Shown here piece after piece: positions 24,901-36,000 of a stretch of 64,000 nt of DNA; the first letter of the stretch is position 1; every line of letters begins with the position of its first letter. This stretch comes from Hormiphora californensis (lineage: Eukaryota; Ctenophora; Tentaculata; Cydippida; Pleurobrachiidae): NCBI GenBank assembly GCA_020137815.1, contig CM035362.1, positions 2,202,729 to 2,266,728 on the forward strand. The letters run 5' to 3'. The notes beneath the pieces are model-generated. The model saw only the letters and a list, made by a program, of their open reading frames with translations, ran no database searches and was not told the DNA's origin. Both the position numbers and the translations under genes were made by a program.

Positions 24901-26444
24901 TTGAGAAAATCTCTTAATTATGGCTCAGCAAAGGTGTCAGATATCAAAATGATCACATGGACACCCACTAACTAGCCCGGAAACACGTTTTTACACCTCT
25001 CTGTCGTTTCAGGACATGGGCCAAACAAAACCCAAACCTTTTCGTCACTTTAGGGATGTTTGTTCCTGAATGAGTGGAATGAACTACCAAAAATGAAAAA
25101 TGAACTTTGAGTTTTGACCTTGATTTTTCTTGTGAGCAAAGATCTTATCTTCACCGATGTTCACCCAAACTTTTAAAAGGATTGAACAAAAAGTAGCGGT
25201 GATACAGCTGATTGAAAGTCGCAGGAATGGCCAAAATCATGCATTTGCATTTTCTCACCTGCCATGCGACCCGGTGCTTCAATTTGATTTTTATGGTGCT
25301 CATTGGAAAGATAATTTCGAGCCAAAGAAAAGTTTTTTACTCAAGGTAAACAATATTTCAGAATTCACGAATGAATGACAGGAATGTTCATTCATGAAAA
25401 ATGAACTTTTGAAATTTAATTTCAAAACAAAGCCATCAGTTAGGAAGGAATTAATCCAGCACACTCCCGTAGTCTGTTTTCACACAACTATCACCGTTTT
25501 TGCGTGACAGCTCGCCAACCGACCCACAGAATATATGGGACACCCTGTATGTCACCAAGCTACAGCATTGTTACTATTCTCGCTTCGCGGTTATTTCGTA
25601 ACCGAGGTAACTGCAAGAACCGGTTCGAACCCCCCGCATAATATATATTCAGCTTACCATCCGATATGCTGCTCGTAGGCCTCATCAATAGCGTTGATAA
25701 CTTTCTGTGTAGTTGGGCTAACATCACCAAAATCCTCTTTAGGCTGGGCATTATACTCATCCCTGCAGAGGCAGATAAATGTTGAAATAAAATTAAAACA
25801 TACTTTCACAATCCTTCAATCACACACACAATCTGAATTAGTACCTGGTTAAATCGTTTAGTCTAAGCACTTTTACTCTTCACTGCATTGGGGAAACAGT
25901 CGTGCCTGAACCTCAGGTTCAGGCCACGGCTATTTTCCATTGACACCTGAAATCTTCAACTATATAGCTGGTACTGACCTGGGAACGATTTTAATCCTCA
26001 TGGCGTTATCGGCTGAGCAGCTGAACTGTGCAGAGGCTCCCCTTGGTACGGTCACATTCCGAGGAGGGGATGTTATCACTGCAGGCTCACTACTTCCTCC
26101 TCCTCCACCACCACCATTTGTTGGTAGACCCTGTCGAAGAGAAATACAATATCATGCGATAGAAGAGCATGAAGATTCTTCATGCTCTTCTATCGCATAG
26201 GGTGTGATTGAAGAATCCATATAAGAATAAAAAGTTAGATCATAAAAAACAATTAATTCGCGGAATCATTTTCCTGAATCTTTAATACCTGGAGATCACA
26301 GAGATATTTCAGCTCATCAGAGTTTGAAAAGCCGAGCTCGCCCCAGCACCGTTCCAAGTTGGCACACACATAAGCAGTGTCCCCGGAGGAGCAGTTTGCG
26401 GCGACAGTAGCCAGCAAAGTTACTGCCACTACAAGACGCAACAT
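21930..26444 (-). CDS. Secreted Ig / Kazal / von Willebrand D-domain protein
   Basis: Five exons (26289-26444, 25979-26130, 25658-25762, 23509-23686, 21930-23309) join in phase to 656 residues. Residues 1-16 form a signal peptide (MLRLVVAVTLLATVAA), followed by a short Cys-rich part. Residues about 60-155 are an Ig domain (FSCSADN to GWYICIAYS). Then come a Cys-rich linker and a Kazal-type domain (about 186-232; VCGSDCQSYFNECS), an Ig/PKD-like segment, a vWD domain from about 329 (VYGDPHLLTFD) and a C8-like Cys-rich C-terminus. It has no membrane segment, so a secreted matrix or mucus protein is likely; protease inhibition by the Kazal part is possible. Intron 3 carries a 1.57-kb foldback element (23983-25547) and intron 1 a small palindrome. 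The stop is a TAG right after a Cys-rich region; a further exon is not excluded. Confidence 0.88.
23983..25547. mobile_element. Giant foldback element, TA target, 1,565 bp
   Basis: Left and right halves are inverted copies of about 750 bp each around a roughly 60-base centre near 24765. Ends are CAGGGTGTCCCATATATTCT and its complement, flanked by TA (23981-23982 and 25548-25549), as in Tc1/mariner-type insertions. Differences between arms are rare by eye. The two mirror-image 73-codon ORFs are identical and resemble nothing I know. No transposase is visible, so it is non-autonomous. It sits in intron 3 of the Ig/Kazal/vWD gene. Confidence 0.88.
26156..26199. repeat. Short perfect palindrome in an intron
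   Basis: GCGATAGAAGAGCATGAAG and its complement are separated by about 2 bases, in intron 1 of the vWD gene, close to the exon 2 acceptor. Confidence 0.75.
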
Positions 26445-26952
26445 TTCCTCTAGAAGTGGGGCGAACCGTGTTTTGAAATGAAAAATATACAAATAGTTAA
26501 TCAAATGAAATTTCCCATTGCATTATTTAGTAGACTAAAATTACAGTTTAGTTGCAGTAAGTAATAGTGACATAACCGATCAGCGACTATCGCTTTTCCG
26601 TTCGCTATATGCCGCCATGGCTAATCAAAACAGTTGCGAGAGTAAAGTAGTCAAGTAGATCAGAAGTACTAGCTAAGTAAACATCCGTCTGCACTATCCC
26701 GATCACGTGATGTTTTTCTTGTGGTGACAGCCCTTGCAGACAGATCGAGCAGAGAGACGTACCTGGTCAGACTCACAGAAGACACATGAAGCTTGTCTGT
26801 GAATATATACTATAGCCGTGCACCATGTTTGTATGTGGCGGTGGTGGTGGTCTAAATATATGACCATGCATGTGGTGATGAAGGAGCTGTGAGATCAGTA
26901 GACCCTACAAAATATGTACTGTTCAGTATATAATTGGTAAGTGATGGCATAT

Positions 26953-27118
26953 GGGGGGAAAACAGTCGTGACTGAACCTCAGATTTAGGGCTATATTTAC
27001 TATTTAGACGTGATGAGGTCTCAGGGCTATTCTTGGTTATTGATCCTTGAAAATTTCTCTGAAATCTCAGTGAATAGCCGTGACCAGAACTTGAGATTCA
27101 GGCGCGACTGTTTTCCCC
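26953..27118. mobile_element. Family-B MITE (GGGGGAAAACAGTCG ends)
   Basis: Left end GGGGGGAAAACAGTCGTG, right end CGCGACTGTTTTCCCC, with an internal CCTGAACCTCAG / CTTGAGATTCAGG inverted pair. Sister copies: 30373-30559, 33768-33950, 42341-42465, around 44250-44427, and fragments near 25888, 40275, 40485 and 40962. Confidence 0.75.
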
Positions 27119-27982
27119 TATGAATATTATGTCACCCCACCCACCAACAAAGCTTATGGGTTGGCATACTCTGCAGACCCCTCTAGCATTGCGGAGTATA
27201 ACACGCATGAGGAGACAGTACTAGGACAATTCAGCCGGTATAGTGGAGGAATATAATTATGTGTTTTTACTATAAAAGACCGTGGTGAAAAATGTTGAGC
27301 CAAATCACCTTTGACTGCCACTAATTGTTTACTATCGGCAGGGGCTAAATCAATTGTGATTTTGGTTAACTAAAATAGCCTTTCGATGATATAAGTAATA
27401 AAAGTATCGATGAATTACCAGGGTAGTCACTGCAGACCCCCAAAAAACATGCTACCTAAATTTTTACCAGAATTTAACGGAACCCTTTATTAGCGTTATA
27501 CCTTTAATTAACATACCTTTAATTAAAGAAAATCAGTTAAGGTGAGCAATACTGGGTTAAAATGGTAATTAAATTTTAGATAGTAATTTTGGCAAAACGA
27601 TCAACCGAAAGATCAACCAGCTGCAGATAATTTCTTGCAGATTCAACCGCAGAAGTCATACCCGAATTGCTCTCCACCCACTCCTAATAAGTTTAATTCC
27701 TTTACTAGTGCAGAAAAATTAAAATAACAAAATTACGATGATAACGTAACGGCATCTTCTAATTTTAATTAGAGGAACCTTTATTTAGCGGAACCCTACC
27801 TTAAATTAACAAAGTTTTGACCACTTTCGTTAATTAAAGGTTCCGTTAAATTCCGGTAATAAGGTATTGCATGTTATAGTATGCACATGCCTCTCTCTAT
27901 CCCTCTATCTGTCCCTCTATCCATCCCTCTATCCATCTCTATCCATCTCTATCCCTCTATCCATCTCCATCCCTCCCTCTCT

Positions 27983-29322
27983 CACGGCGTGCCTGGTGAA
28001 ATTTTAACACGACCTAGCATGCAACGGGAAACCACCACTTGTACGTGGTAGCTGAGGGTCTACAGAATGGCGCTACGGTGCGGGAAAAAAAAAGTCCATG
28101 CCCTAAAATAGTTTTTTTTACTTTTATTTGATTTGGGTCAAAATTGGCTATATTAAACGTGGTCCCGAAAAATCCATAATGACTTAGCACACGAAATATG
28201 TCACCCCTACCTATTTTTGCACGTAGAATCGACTGCCGTTGAAGTCGAATCTCTAAAATGACTGTAAAATGGTCAAAAGTTGATTTTTTACCATTTTTTG
28301 GAGGTTTTTGGCCCCTAAACCATTGAAAACGTTGAGATAGGAATTTGAAACTAGTGCCAATCGTTAAAATGGTCATTTTTCTACCAAGAACCAAGTTTTC
28401 GTGTATATCCGATTTATGGTTAGATTTGGGCAAATTGTTGAAATCTGCCAACTAGGAGAACCGTAACTTGATTTTCTTGTTTTTTGGATTTTGGCATTTT
28501 TGACAAACTTCTGATTGAAATGGTCAATCGGGACTATGCTTAAGTTGTTTATGGGACAATTTTCGACTAAAATCCAAGATTTCATACCAATCCAATAACA
28601 TATCGTTGATTTATAGAAAATTTAAGTAGGCAAAACGGTGAAAATAAGCAAGAAAAGTTGTCATTTTGACCGTTTTGCCTACTTAAATTTTCTATAAATC
28701 AACGATCTGTTATTGGATTGGTATGAAATCTTGGATTTTAGTCGAAAATTGTCCCATAAACAACTTAAGCATAGTCCCGATTGACCATTTCAATCAGAAG
28801 TTTGTCAAAAATGCCAAAATCCAAAAAACAAGAAAATCAAGTTACGGTTCTCCTAGTTGGCAGATTTCAACAATTTGCCCAAATCTAACCATAAATCGGA
28901 TATACACGAAAACTTGGTTCTTGGTAGAAAAATGACCATTTTAACGATTGGCACTAGTTTCAAATTCCTATCTCAACGTTTTCAATGGTTTAGGGGCCAA
29001 AAACCTCCAAAAAATGGTAAAAAATCAACTTTTGACCATTTTACAGTCATTTTAGAGATTCGACTTCAACGGCAGTCGATTCTACGTGCAAAAATAGGTA
29101 GGGGTGACATATTTCGTGTGCTAAGTCATTATGGATTTTTCGGGACCACGTTTAATATAGCCAATTTTGACCCAAATCAAATAAAAGTAAAAAAACGATT
29201 TTAGGGCATGGACTTTTTTTCCCGCACCGTAGCGCCATTCTGTAGACCCTCAGCTACCACGTACAAGTGGTGGTTTCCCGTTGCATGCTAGGTCGTGTTA
29301 AAATTTCACCAGGCACGCCGTG
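27983..29322. mobile_element. Giant foldback element, 1,340 bp, 4-bp target duplication
   Basis: Arms of about 660 bp begin CACGGCGTGCCTGGTGAAA and end in its complement; the centre is near 28652. CTCT is duplicated at the ends. The homologous place in the second gene copy (near 32690-32800) has the same CTCTATCC satellite without the element, which fixes the boundaries. ORFs in the two arms mirror each other and match no family I recognise. Confidence 0.88.
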
Positions 29323-29593
29323 CTCTATCCCTCTATCCCTCTATCCATCCCTCCCTATCTATCCCTCTATCTATCTTATCCTCCATACTTTTAGATCACT
29401 TGATGCTATTCAAGAGGAATGAGAGGACATATTTCTCTCTCTCCCTAGTTAAACACATGTCTCTCACTCCTGCTGATGCGTTGCTTTGGCAAGAGAGCAG
29501 CATAGATCATCGAGAATAATATTTTATTTGTTGTTGGTCACGCATAGCAGAGGTTTAAAGTTTTATAACATTGCCGCATCTAGCAATTATTTT

Positions 29594-32279
29594 ATGATAC
29601 GAATCCTTCTCTTTACATCTCTATTGTGGAGGACTGCCATCTTCACAGGTTAGTCATGCTCAATTAATTGATTAGTTAATCAACTGTATAAAACAAGGTA
29701 AAATTTATAGCGCGCTGAGATGGGTCTGCAGCGCAATTAAACTCTAATTGCGTTGCAGACCCATCTGAGCGCACTGTCGCGTGCCCAATTTGAGAATTAA
29801 ATCGGGGTCTGGCGCCGCCAGACAGATTTTTAGTGTGTTCTGACTTCTGACTACGCTCTTATGATTTCAATCACATCTCAGACTGGACAGCTGTAACGAG
29901 AGCTAAGCATATACCATGGGATCTAGAGGGAACACCCCTCCAGATAAAAACGGCCTCCACTACACTGGGCAGTAATGACGTAATTCGGCTACATTTTTTT
30001 AAAACATCCGTTGATGGGACAAAAAATCAATTTGCCAGCAAGCTGATAGTGACGTTCAACTCGACTGCAGTAACCTACTCGTTAAGCGGCTGTGTGGACT
30101 CTCCCGTAGACCTGCCAGTACAGCCCCCAGATGGAGTTGAGAGTATCTGGGTGGTAGCCAAAACAGAGACCACCCTCATTGTCAAGTGTAATGGTGTAAA
30201 GGTGCTGAACTACCTGTTCGCAGATAGTTCAAATTCAGATGACCGCTGTGTTACTAAGCTGGGTGGTGATGTTGTGGAAACGATCACGTTTCACACCTCT
30301 GATACAATCTCTAAATTCTACAGAGCTGAACAAGGTATAGGCAGGGGTTATTCATCCTAGATATAAACTATAGGGGGGAAACAGTCGTACCTGAATCTCA
30401 GGTTCACGTCACGGCTATTTACACCTGGGACCTGAGATCTCAGGGCTCAGTACGTGACGGCTATTCCCTGAGATTTCAGGGAAATTTTCAGGCAATAGCC
30501 AAGAATGATATATCAGGTCTTATATATCAGGTGTAAATTGCAGGCAAGACTGTTTCCCCATGATAGTAGTATTATACATATTACAAAGTATACGTTTCCC
30601 AAATTAAACCTTGCTATCTACAACAACTAAAATATCCAATACCAGGATGGACAGCTGTAGAGCGAAATAAAGTCTACATACCCTGGGACCTGGAGGGAAC
30701 TCCTCTCCAGATAAAGACGGACTCAGCACTGGGCAGTAATGAACTAATCAGGGTGGTTATGTACAAAACGAAAAGTACCTATACCGGTGTTCTTTCTGTG
30801 AATTTCCTCTCCCCGATGCAGTATTCTATAGGCAAGTGCACCACCAGCTTCACCGACCTTCCAGTACAACCCCCGGTGGAGGTGGAGAAGATCTGGACGA
30901 TCAACAAAACACAGACCGCCCTCATCATCAGGTGTAATAATGTTGAGGTGCTGAACTACCTGTTCGCAGATAGTTCAGATAGCCGCTGTGTTACTGAGCA
31001 TGGTGGAGATGTAGTGAGTGGGATCAAGTTTCATTCCGATGATGACACAGCATCTGACTTCTACAGAGCACCCGGTAAAGATAAAACTTATAATAACACA
31101 TATTGGTCGGATTTTCAAATTGTATACCCCAGACCCCTAGTCATTTTGCAATAACCAAACCCTGCTGAAATAGATCATCCCTTTCAATAAATTTGCATTT
31201 TAATAAACCCTCCATTCAGTTGAGTGTCCCGCCTTTCCTGTTGAGGGATCAACACAAGGAAACTGGCCAGTCCGGACTGCCTCGACAACAGGGACAACGG
31301 TCTCCATCGAATGTACTGCCACTCATATCCTTGTGGGGAATGCGACATTGACTTGTCAGGATGATGGATCGTGGTCAAGTGAGGCACCACAGTGCGATAA
31401 AATCGGTAAGCTTTAAACTTCACTACTTTACCGACTACGAACGCTATAACGAGATTACCGACTTGATTCACATGCCTTTTAATTTCCGAGAAATTGAAGA
31501 AAATTGTTTTTTCCCTAGTCGAGTGTCCTGCATTTACTGTTGAGGGATCAACACAAGGAAGCTGGACTGCCTCACCAACAGGGAAAACTGCCACGATCGA
31601 ATGTGCTGCCACCCATATCCTTGTGGGAAGTGAAACATTGACTTGTCAGAAGAACGGATCATGGTCAAGTGATATACCACAGTGTGACAAAATTAGTAAG
31701 TATAAAATTCACACTTCGATAGCTCAATTCACATGCCCTTTAATTTCCGAGAATTTGAAGAAATTTTTTTCCCTAGTCGAGTGTCCTGCATTTACTGTTG
31801 AGGGATCAACACAAAGAAACTGGACTGCCTCACCAACAAAGAAAACTGTCACGATCGAATGTACTGTCACCCATATCCTTGTGGGAAGTGAAACATTGAC
31901 TTGTCAGGATGATGGATCGTGGTCAAGTGAGGCACCACAGTGCGATGATATCGGTAAGCATATTTTAAACTTCACTACTTTACCGACTACGAACGATATA
32001 ACGAGATTACCGACTTACGAATCACACGTGTGTACTGTGTACACACATTGCATTACACACGTCACACACATCACACACGTCACACACACGTCACACACAT
32101 CACGCATTCCATAACCAATAACAACAAAATAATCTAGATATCTAAACTACGGTAAAAAGGAGCTGAGGGGTCAGATGCCCTCTGTAGTCTGTTGCCTTGT
32201 AAAAAGGTTTGAACAAAACAAGTAGTCTGTACCGAATATCCACTTTTCTTTTCCACCCCTTTCCACTTTAGGTAAATGA
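29594..32279 (+). CDS. Secreted protein: two unnamed domains plus three CCP (sushi) domains, copy A
   Basis: Seven exons (29594-29648, 29882-30334, 30646-31074, 31220-31405, 31519-31695, 31777-31953, 32272-32279) join in phase to 494 residues. Exon 1 is a signal peptide (MIRILLFTSLLWRTAIF). Exons 2 and 3 each encode one copy of a domain of about 145 residues that starts WTAV-PWDLEGTPLQIKT, has a central C-DLPVQPP-VE-IW and ends near GGDVV-I-F-FYR; I know no certain name for it. Each of the next three exons encodes one CCP domain with four Cys and GSWSS. The last exon gives Gly-Lys-stop, so there is no membrane anchor. CCP proteins are often complement-like or adhesive; a humoral recognition role is inference. 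The final 8-base exon is the least certain. Confidence 0.82.
30373..30559. mobile_element. Family-B MITE in intron 2 of copy A
   Basis: GGGGGGAAACAGTCGTACC at the left and AGACTGTTTCCCC at the right, with internal CTCAGGTTCA and CTGAGATCTCAGG palindromes. Its partner sits at the same place in copy B, so it predates the gene duplication. Confidence 0.75.
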
Positions 32280-32599
32280 AATGGAGCCACCTCAGAGATC
32301 TTTCAAAAAACACTTTTTGGGAATGGAATAACTGCAGATCATTTCTTGCAGATTCAACCGCAGAAGTCATACCCGAATCACTCTCCACCCACTCCTAATA
32401 AGTTTAATTCCTTTACTAGTGCAGAAAAATTGAAATATAAAAATTACGATGATAACGTAACGGTATCATTTAATAAGAGGAGCCTTCATTTAGTGGAACC
32501 TTAAAACCTTAAATTAACAAAGTTTTGACCACTTTCGTTAATTAAAGGTTCCGTTAAATTCCGGTAATAATTAGGTATTGCATGTTATAGTATGCACAT

Positions 32600-32815
32600 G
32601 CCTCTCTCTATCCCTCTATCTGTCCCTATATCTATCCCTCTATCCATCTCTATCCCTCTATCCATCTCCATCCCTCCCTCTCTATCCCTCTATCCATCTC
32701 CATCCCTCCCTCTCTATCCCTCTATCCATCTCCATCCCTCCCTCTCTATCCCTCTATCCATCTCCATCCCTCCCTATCTATCCCTCTATCCATCTTATCC
32801 TCCATACTTTTAGAT
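32600..32815. repeat. CTCTATCC-type satellite
   Basis: Repeats of CTCTATCCATCTCCATCCCTCC. It matches the satellite at 27890-27982 and 29323-29370, where the foldback element splits it. Confidence 0.85.
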
Positions 32816-33024
32816 CACTTGATGCTATTCAAGACGATTGAGAGGACATATTTCTCTCTCTCTCTCTCCCTAGTTAAACACATGTCTCTCTCTCCTGCTG
32901 ATGCGTTGCTTTGGCAAGAGAGCAGCATAGATCATCGAGAATAATATTTTATTTGTTGTTGGTCACGCATAGCAGAGGTTTAAAGCTTTAATATTGCCGC
33001 ATCTAGCAATTATTTTATCTACTT

Positions 33025-36000
33025 ATGATACGAATCCTTCTCTTTACATTTCTATTGTGGAGGACTGCCATCTTCACAGGTTAGTCATGCTCAATTAATT
33101 AATTAATTAATCAATATTTGTAACATTTATAGCTGTCTAATTGTGCTGCAGACCCATCTGAGCGCACTGTCGCGTGCCCAATTTGAGAATCAAATCGGGG
33201 TCTGGCGTCTGACTACGCTCTTATGATTTCAATCACATCTCAGACTCACTCTATTCTCATTTTATTTCAATCACATCTCAGACTGGACAGCTGTAACGAG
33301 AGCTAAGCATGTTCCATGGGATCTAGAGGGAACTCCCCTCCAGATAAAAACGGCCTCATCTACACTAGGCAGTAACGACGTAATTCGGCTGCATTTTTTT
33401 AAAACATCCGTTGATGGGATCAAAAATCAATTTGCCAGCAAGCTGATAGTGACGTTCAACTCGACTGCAGTAACCTACTCGTTAGGCGGGTGTATCGACT
33501 CACCCACAGACCTGCCAGTACAGCCCCCAGATGGAGTGGAGAGTATCTGGGTGGTAGCCAAAACAGAGACCACCCTCATTGTCAAGTGTAATGGTGTAAA
33601 GGTGCTGAACTACCTGTTCGCAGATAGTTCAGATGACCGCTGTGTTACTAAGCTGGGTGGTGATGTTGTGGAGACGATCTCCTTTCCCACCTCTGATACA
33701 ATCTCTAAATTCTACAGAACAGCTGCACCAGGTAGGCAGGGGTTATTCATCCTAGATATAAACTATAGGGGGGAAACAGTCGTACCTAAATCTCAGGTTC
33801 AGGTCACGGCTATTTACACCTGGGACCTGAGATCTCAGTGCTCAGTGACGGCTATTCCCTGAGATTTCAGGGAAATTTTCAGGCAATAGCCAAGAATGAT
33901 ATATCAGGTCTTATATATCAGGTGTAAATTGCAGGCTAGACTGTTTCCCCATGATAGTAACGGGTGACAACTAAAAATTGTTACTAATTTAAAACAGCTG
34001 TAGAATTTTTCCCTTTTGAGATACAGCTTCGGGCCAGTGATAGAACGATTTTTCGGACAATTTTGAATCATGATAACATAACGGCGATGACTAAAACGTT
34101 CATTCTCATAGCGATATCGGATCATTTCCTCTTGCCCCACCAAAGCATATAGTACGGAGATTTGAAATTTCTATGTTATCAGAAACGACCTTCCCGATGA
34201 GATAGAATTCTCATAATTGGAAGTCTGGTTGTTCATGTCATAACCAACATAACTGCCAAGTTTGAAGATTTTGGCTGATTAGGAAGTTGGGTTTCCACGG
34301 TCATTAATGTTTCGAGAGATGTCGAAATGGCGATTTCTCAAATTACCTGTAAACTACGCTTTGTTACAGAAGATTCTGATCAGGAATTGAGATTTATGAA
34401 GTTTGAAGCAAAGTTAATTTCGTTCAAAATTGTCTGAAAAATCATTCTATCACTGTCCCGAAGCTGTATTTCGACTAGAACAGGCGCTAGAGGTGCTAGA
34501 AAAACGTGTAGATTTCACGGACTATATACTTTGGTGGGGCAAGAGGAAATGATCCGATATCGCTATGAGAATGAACGTTTTAGTCATCGCCGTTATGTTT
34601 TTCTGATTCAAAATTGTCTGAAAAATCGTTCTATCACTGGCCCGAAGCTGTATCTCAAAAGGGAAAAATTCTACAGCTATTTTAAATTAGTAACAATTTT
34701 TAGTTGTCACCCGTTAGTATTATACATACATAGTATACGTTTCCCAAATTAAACCTTCCTATCTACAACAACTAAAATATCCAATACCAGATTGGACAGC
34801 TGTAGAGCGAGATAATGTCTACATACCCTGGGACCTGGAGGGAACTCCCCTCCAGATAAAGACGGACTCAGCACTGGGCAGTGATGAACTAATCAGGGTG
34901 GTTATGTACGAAACGGACAGCACCTATACTGGTAGTCTTTTTTTGAAGTTCTCGTTCCTCAACTTCCTCTCCACAATGCAGTATTATATAGGCAAGTGCA
35001 CCACCAGCTACATCGACCTTCCAGTACAACCCCCGGTGGAGGTGGAGAAGATTTGGACGATCAACAAAACAGAGACCGCTCTCATCATCAGGTGTAATAA
35101 TGTTGAGGTGCTGAACTACCTGTTTGCAGATAGTTCAGATAGCCTCTGTGTTACTAACCATGGTGGAGATGTAGTGAGTGGGATCAAGTTTCATTCCGTT
35201 GAATCAACGGTTGATGACACAGCATCTGACTTCTACAGAGCACCCGGTAAAGATAAAACTTATAATATCACATATTGGTTGGATTTTCAAATTGTATACC
35301 CCAGACCCCTAGTCATATTTACTAAGTACAGTTAGGGAGTAGTCAGGGCATATGATGCCAAAATAAATTAAAAATGGGCATAATTGTTATCAAGCTAATT
35401 TCACTTCTAGTAGGCTCTATGAGGTCCTTAGAAACACCAAAAAAATTGGCCGCGGTTTTATCAATGAGGAAGTTGGGTTTTTGGGCCACGCCCTTTTACC
35501 TATGTTTTTAGCCTTCTGGCGAAACCCAAAATGGGGCTTAGGAAAGGAGTAGAGACAAATCTAAGGACACTAAAATGTGTAGCGTCCTCGCATTAGTGGG
35601 GGTAGGTGCGGAAATTAAGTCTCTATCTCATCTGGTTAATTAGATAATTGGATAATTAGATATGCGCATAACCGTATTTTGGCTAAATGGCTATAGCCAC
35701 TTAGGAATGGGTTAGAGACTTTTCACTGGTGCTATTTTGTAGGCAATAGCCAAGTTATGGGGGGTTGACGTCGAACTTTTAAGCTCTATCTCCAACCGTT
35801 TGACCGCTATTTGGCATTAAAGATGCTCAAAATGAGCAAAAAACGGTAAAAAGCCCGATTTTGAGCATTTTTAAAGCCAAATAGCGGCCAAACGGTTGGA
35901 GATAGAGCTTAAAAGTTCGACGTGGACCCCCCATAACTTGGCTATTGCCTACAAAATGGCACCAGTGAAAGTCTCTAAACCATTCCTAAGTGGCTATAGC

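Larger units (their letters stand above)
26445..29593. other. Intergenic, divergent promoters region
   Basis: Lies between the 5' ends of the vWD gene (minus) and the first CCP gene (plus). It holds a family-B MITE (26953-27118), a weaker inverted-repeat element (about 27455-27875), the left edge of the tandem gene duplication (27621), a CT-rich CTCTATCC satellite and the foldback element at 27983-29322. No further gene seen. Confidence 0.5.

Noticed and set aside
24152-25378. Pair of identical 73-codon ORFs on opposite strands
   Set aside because: Mirror images created by the foldback arms; no recognisable domain and no start context.
28014-29204. Identical 115-145 codon ORFs in both orientations
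   Set aside because: Also produced by inverted arms (27983-29322). Possibly a decayed piece of a transposon protein, but nothing recognisable.
32000-32114. Read-through of the last CCP exon into CACACGTC repeats as a C-terminal tail
   Set aside because: A good donor ends the exon, and an acceptor before GT-AAA-TGA gives a consistent short last exon in both gene copies.
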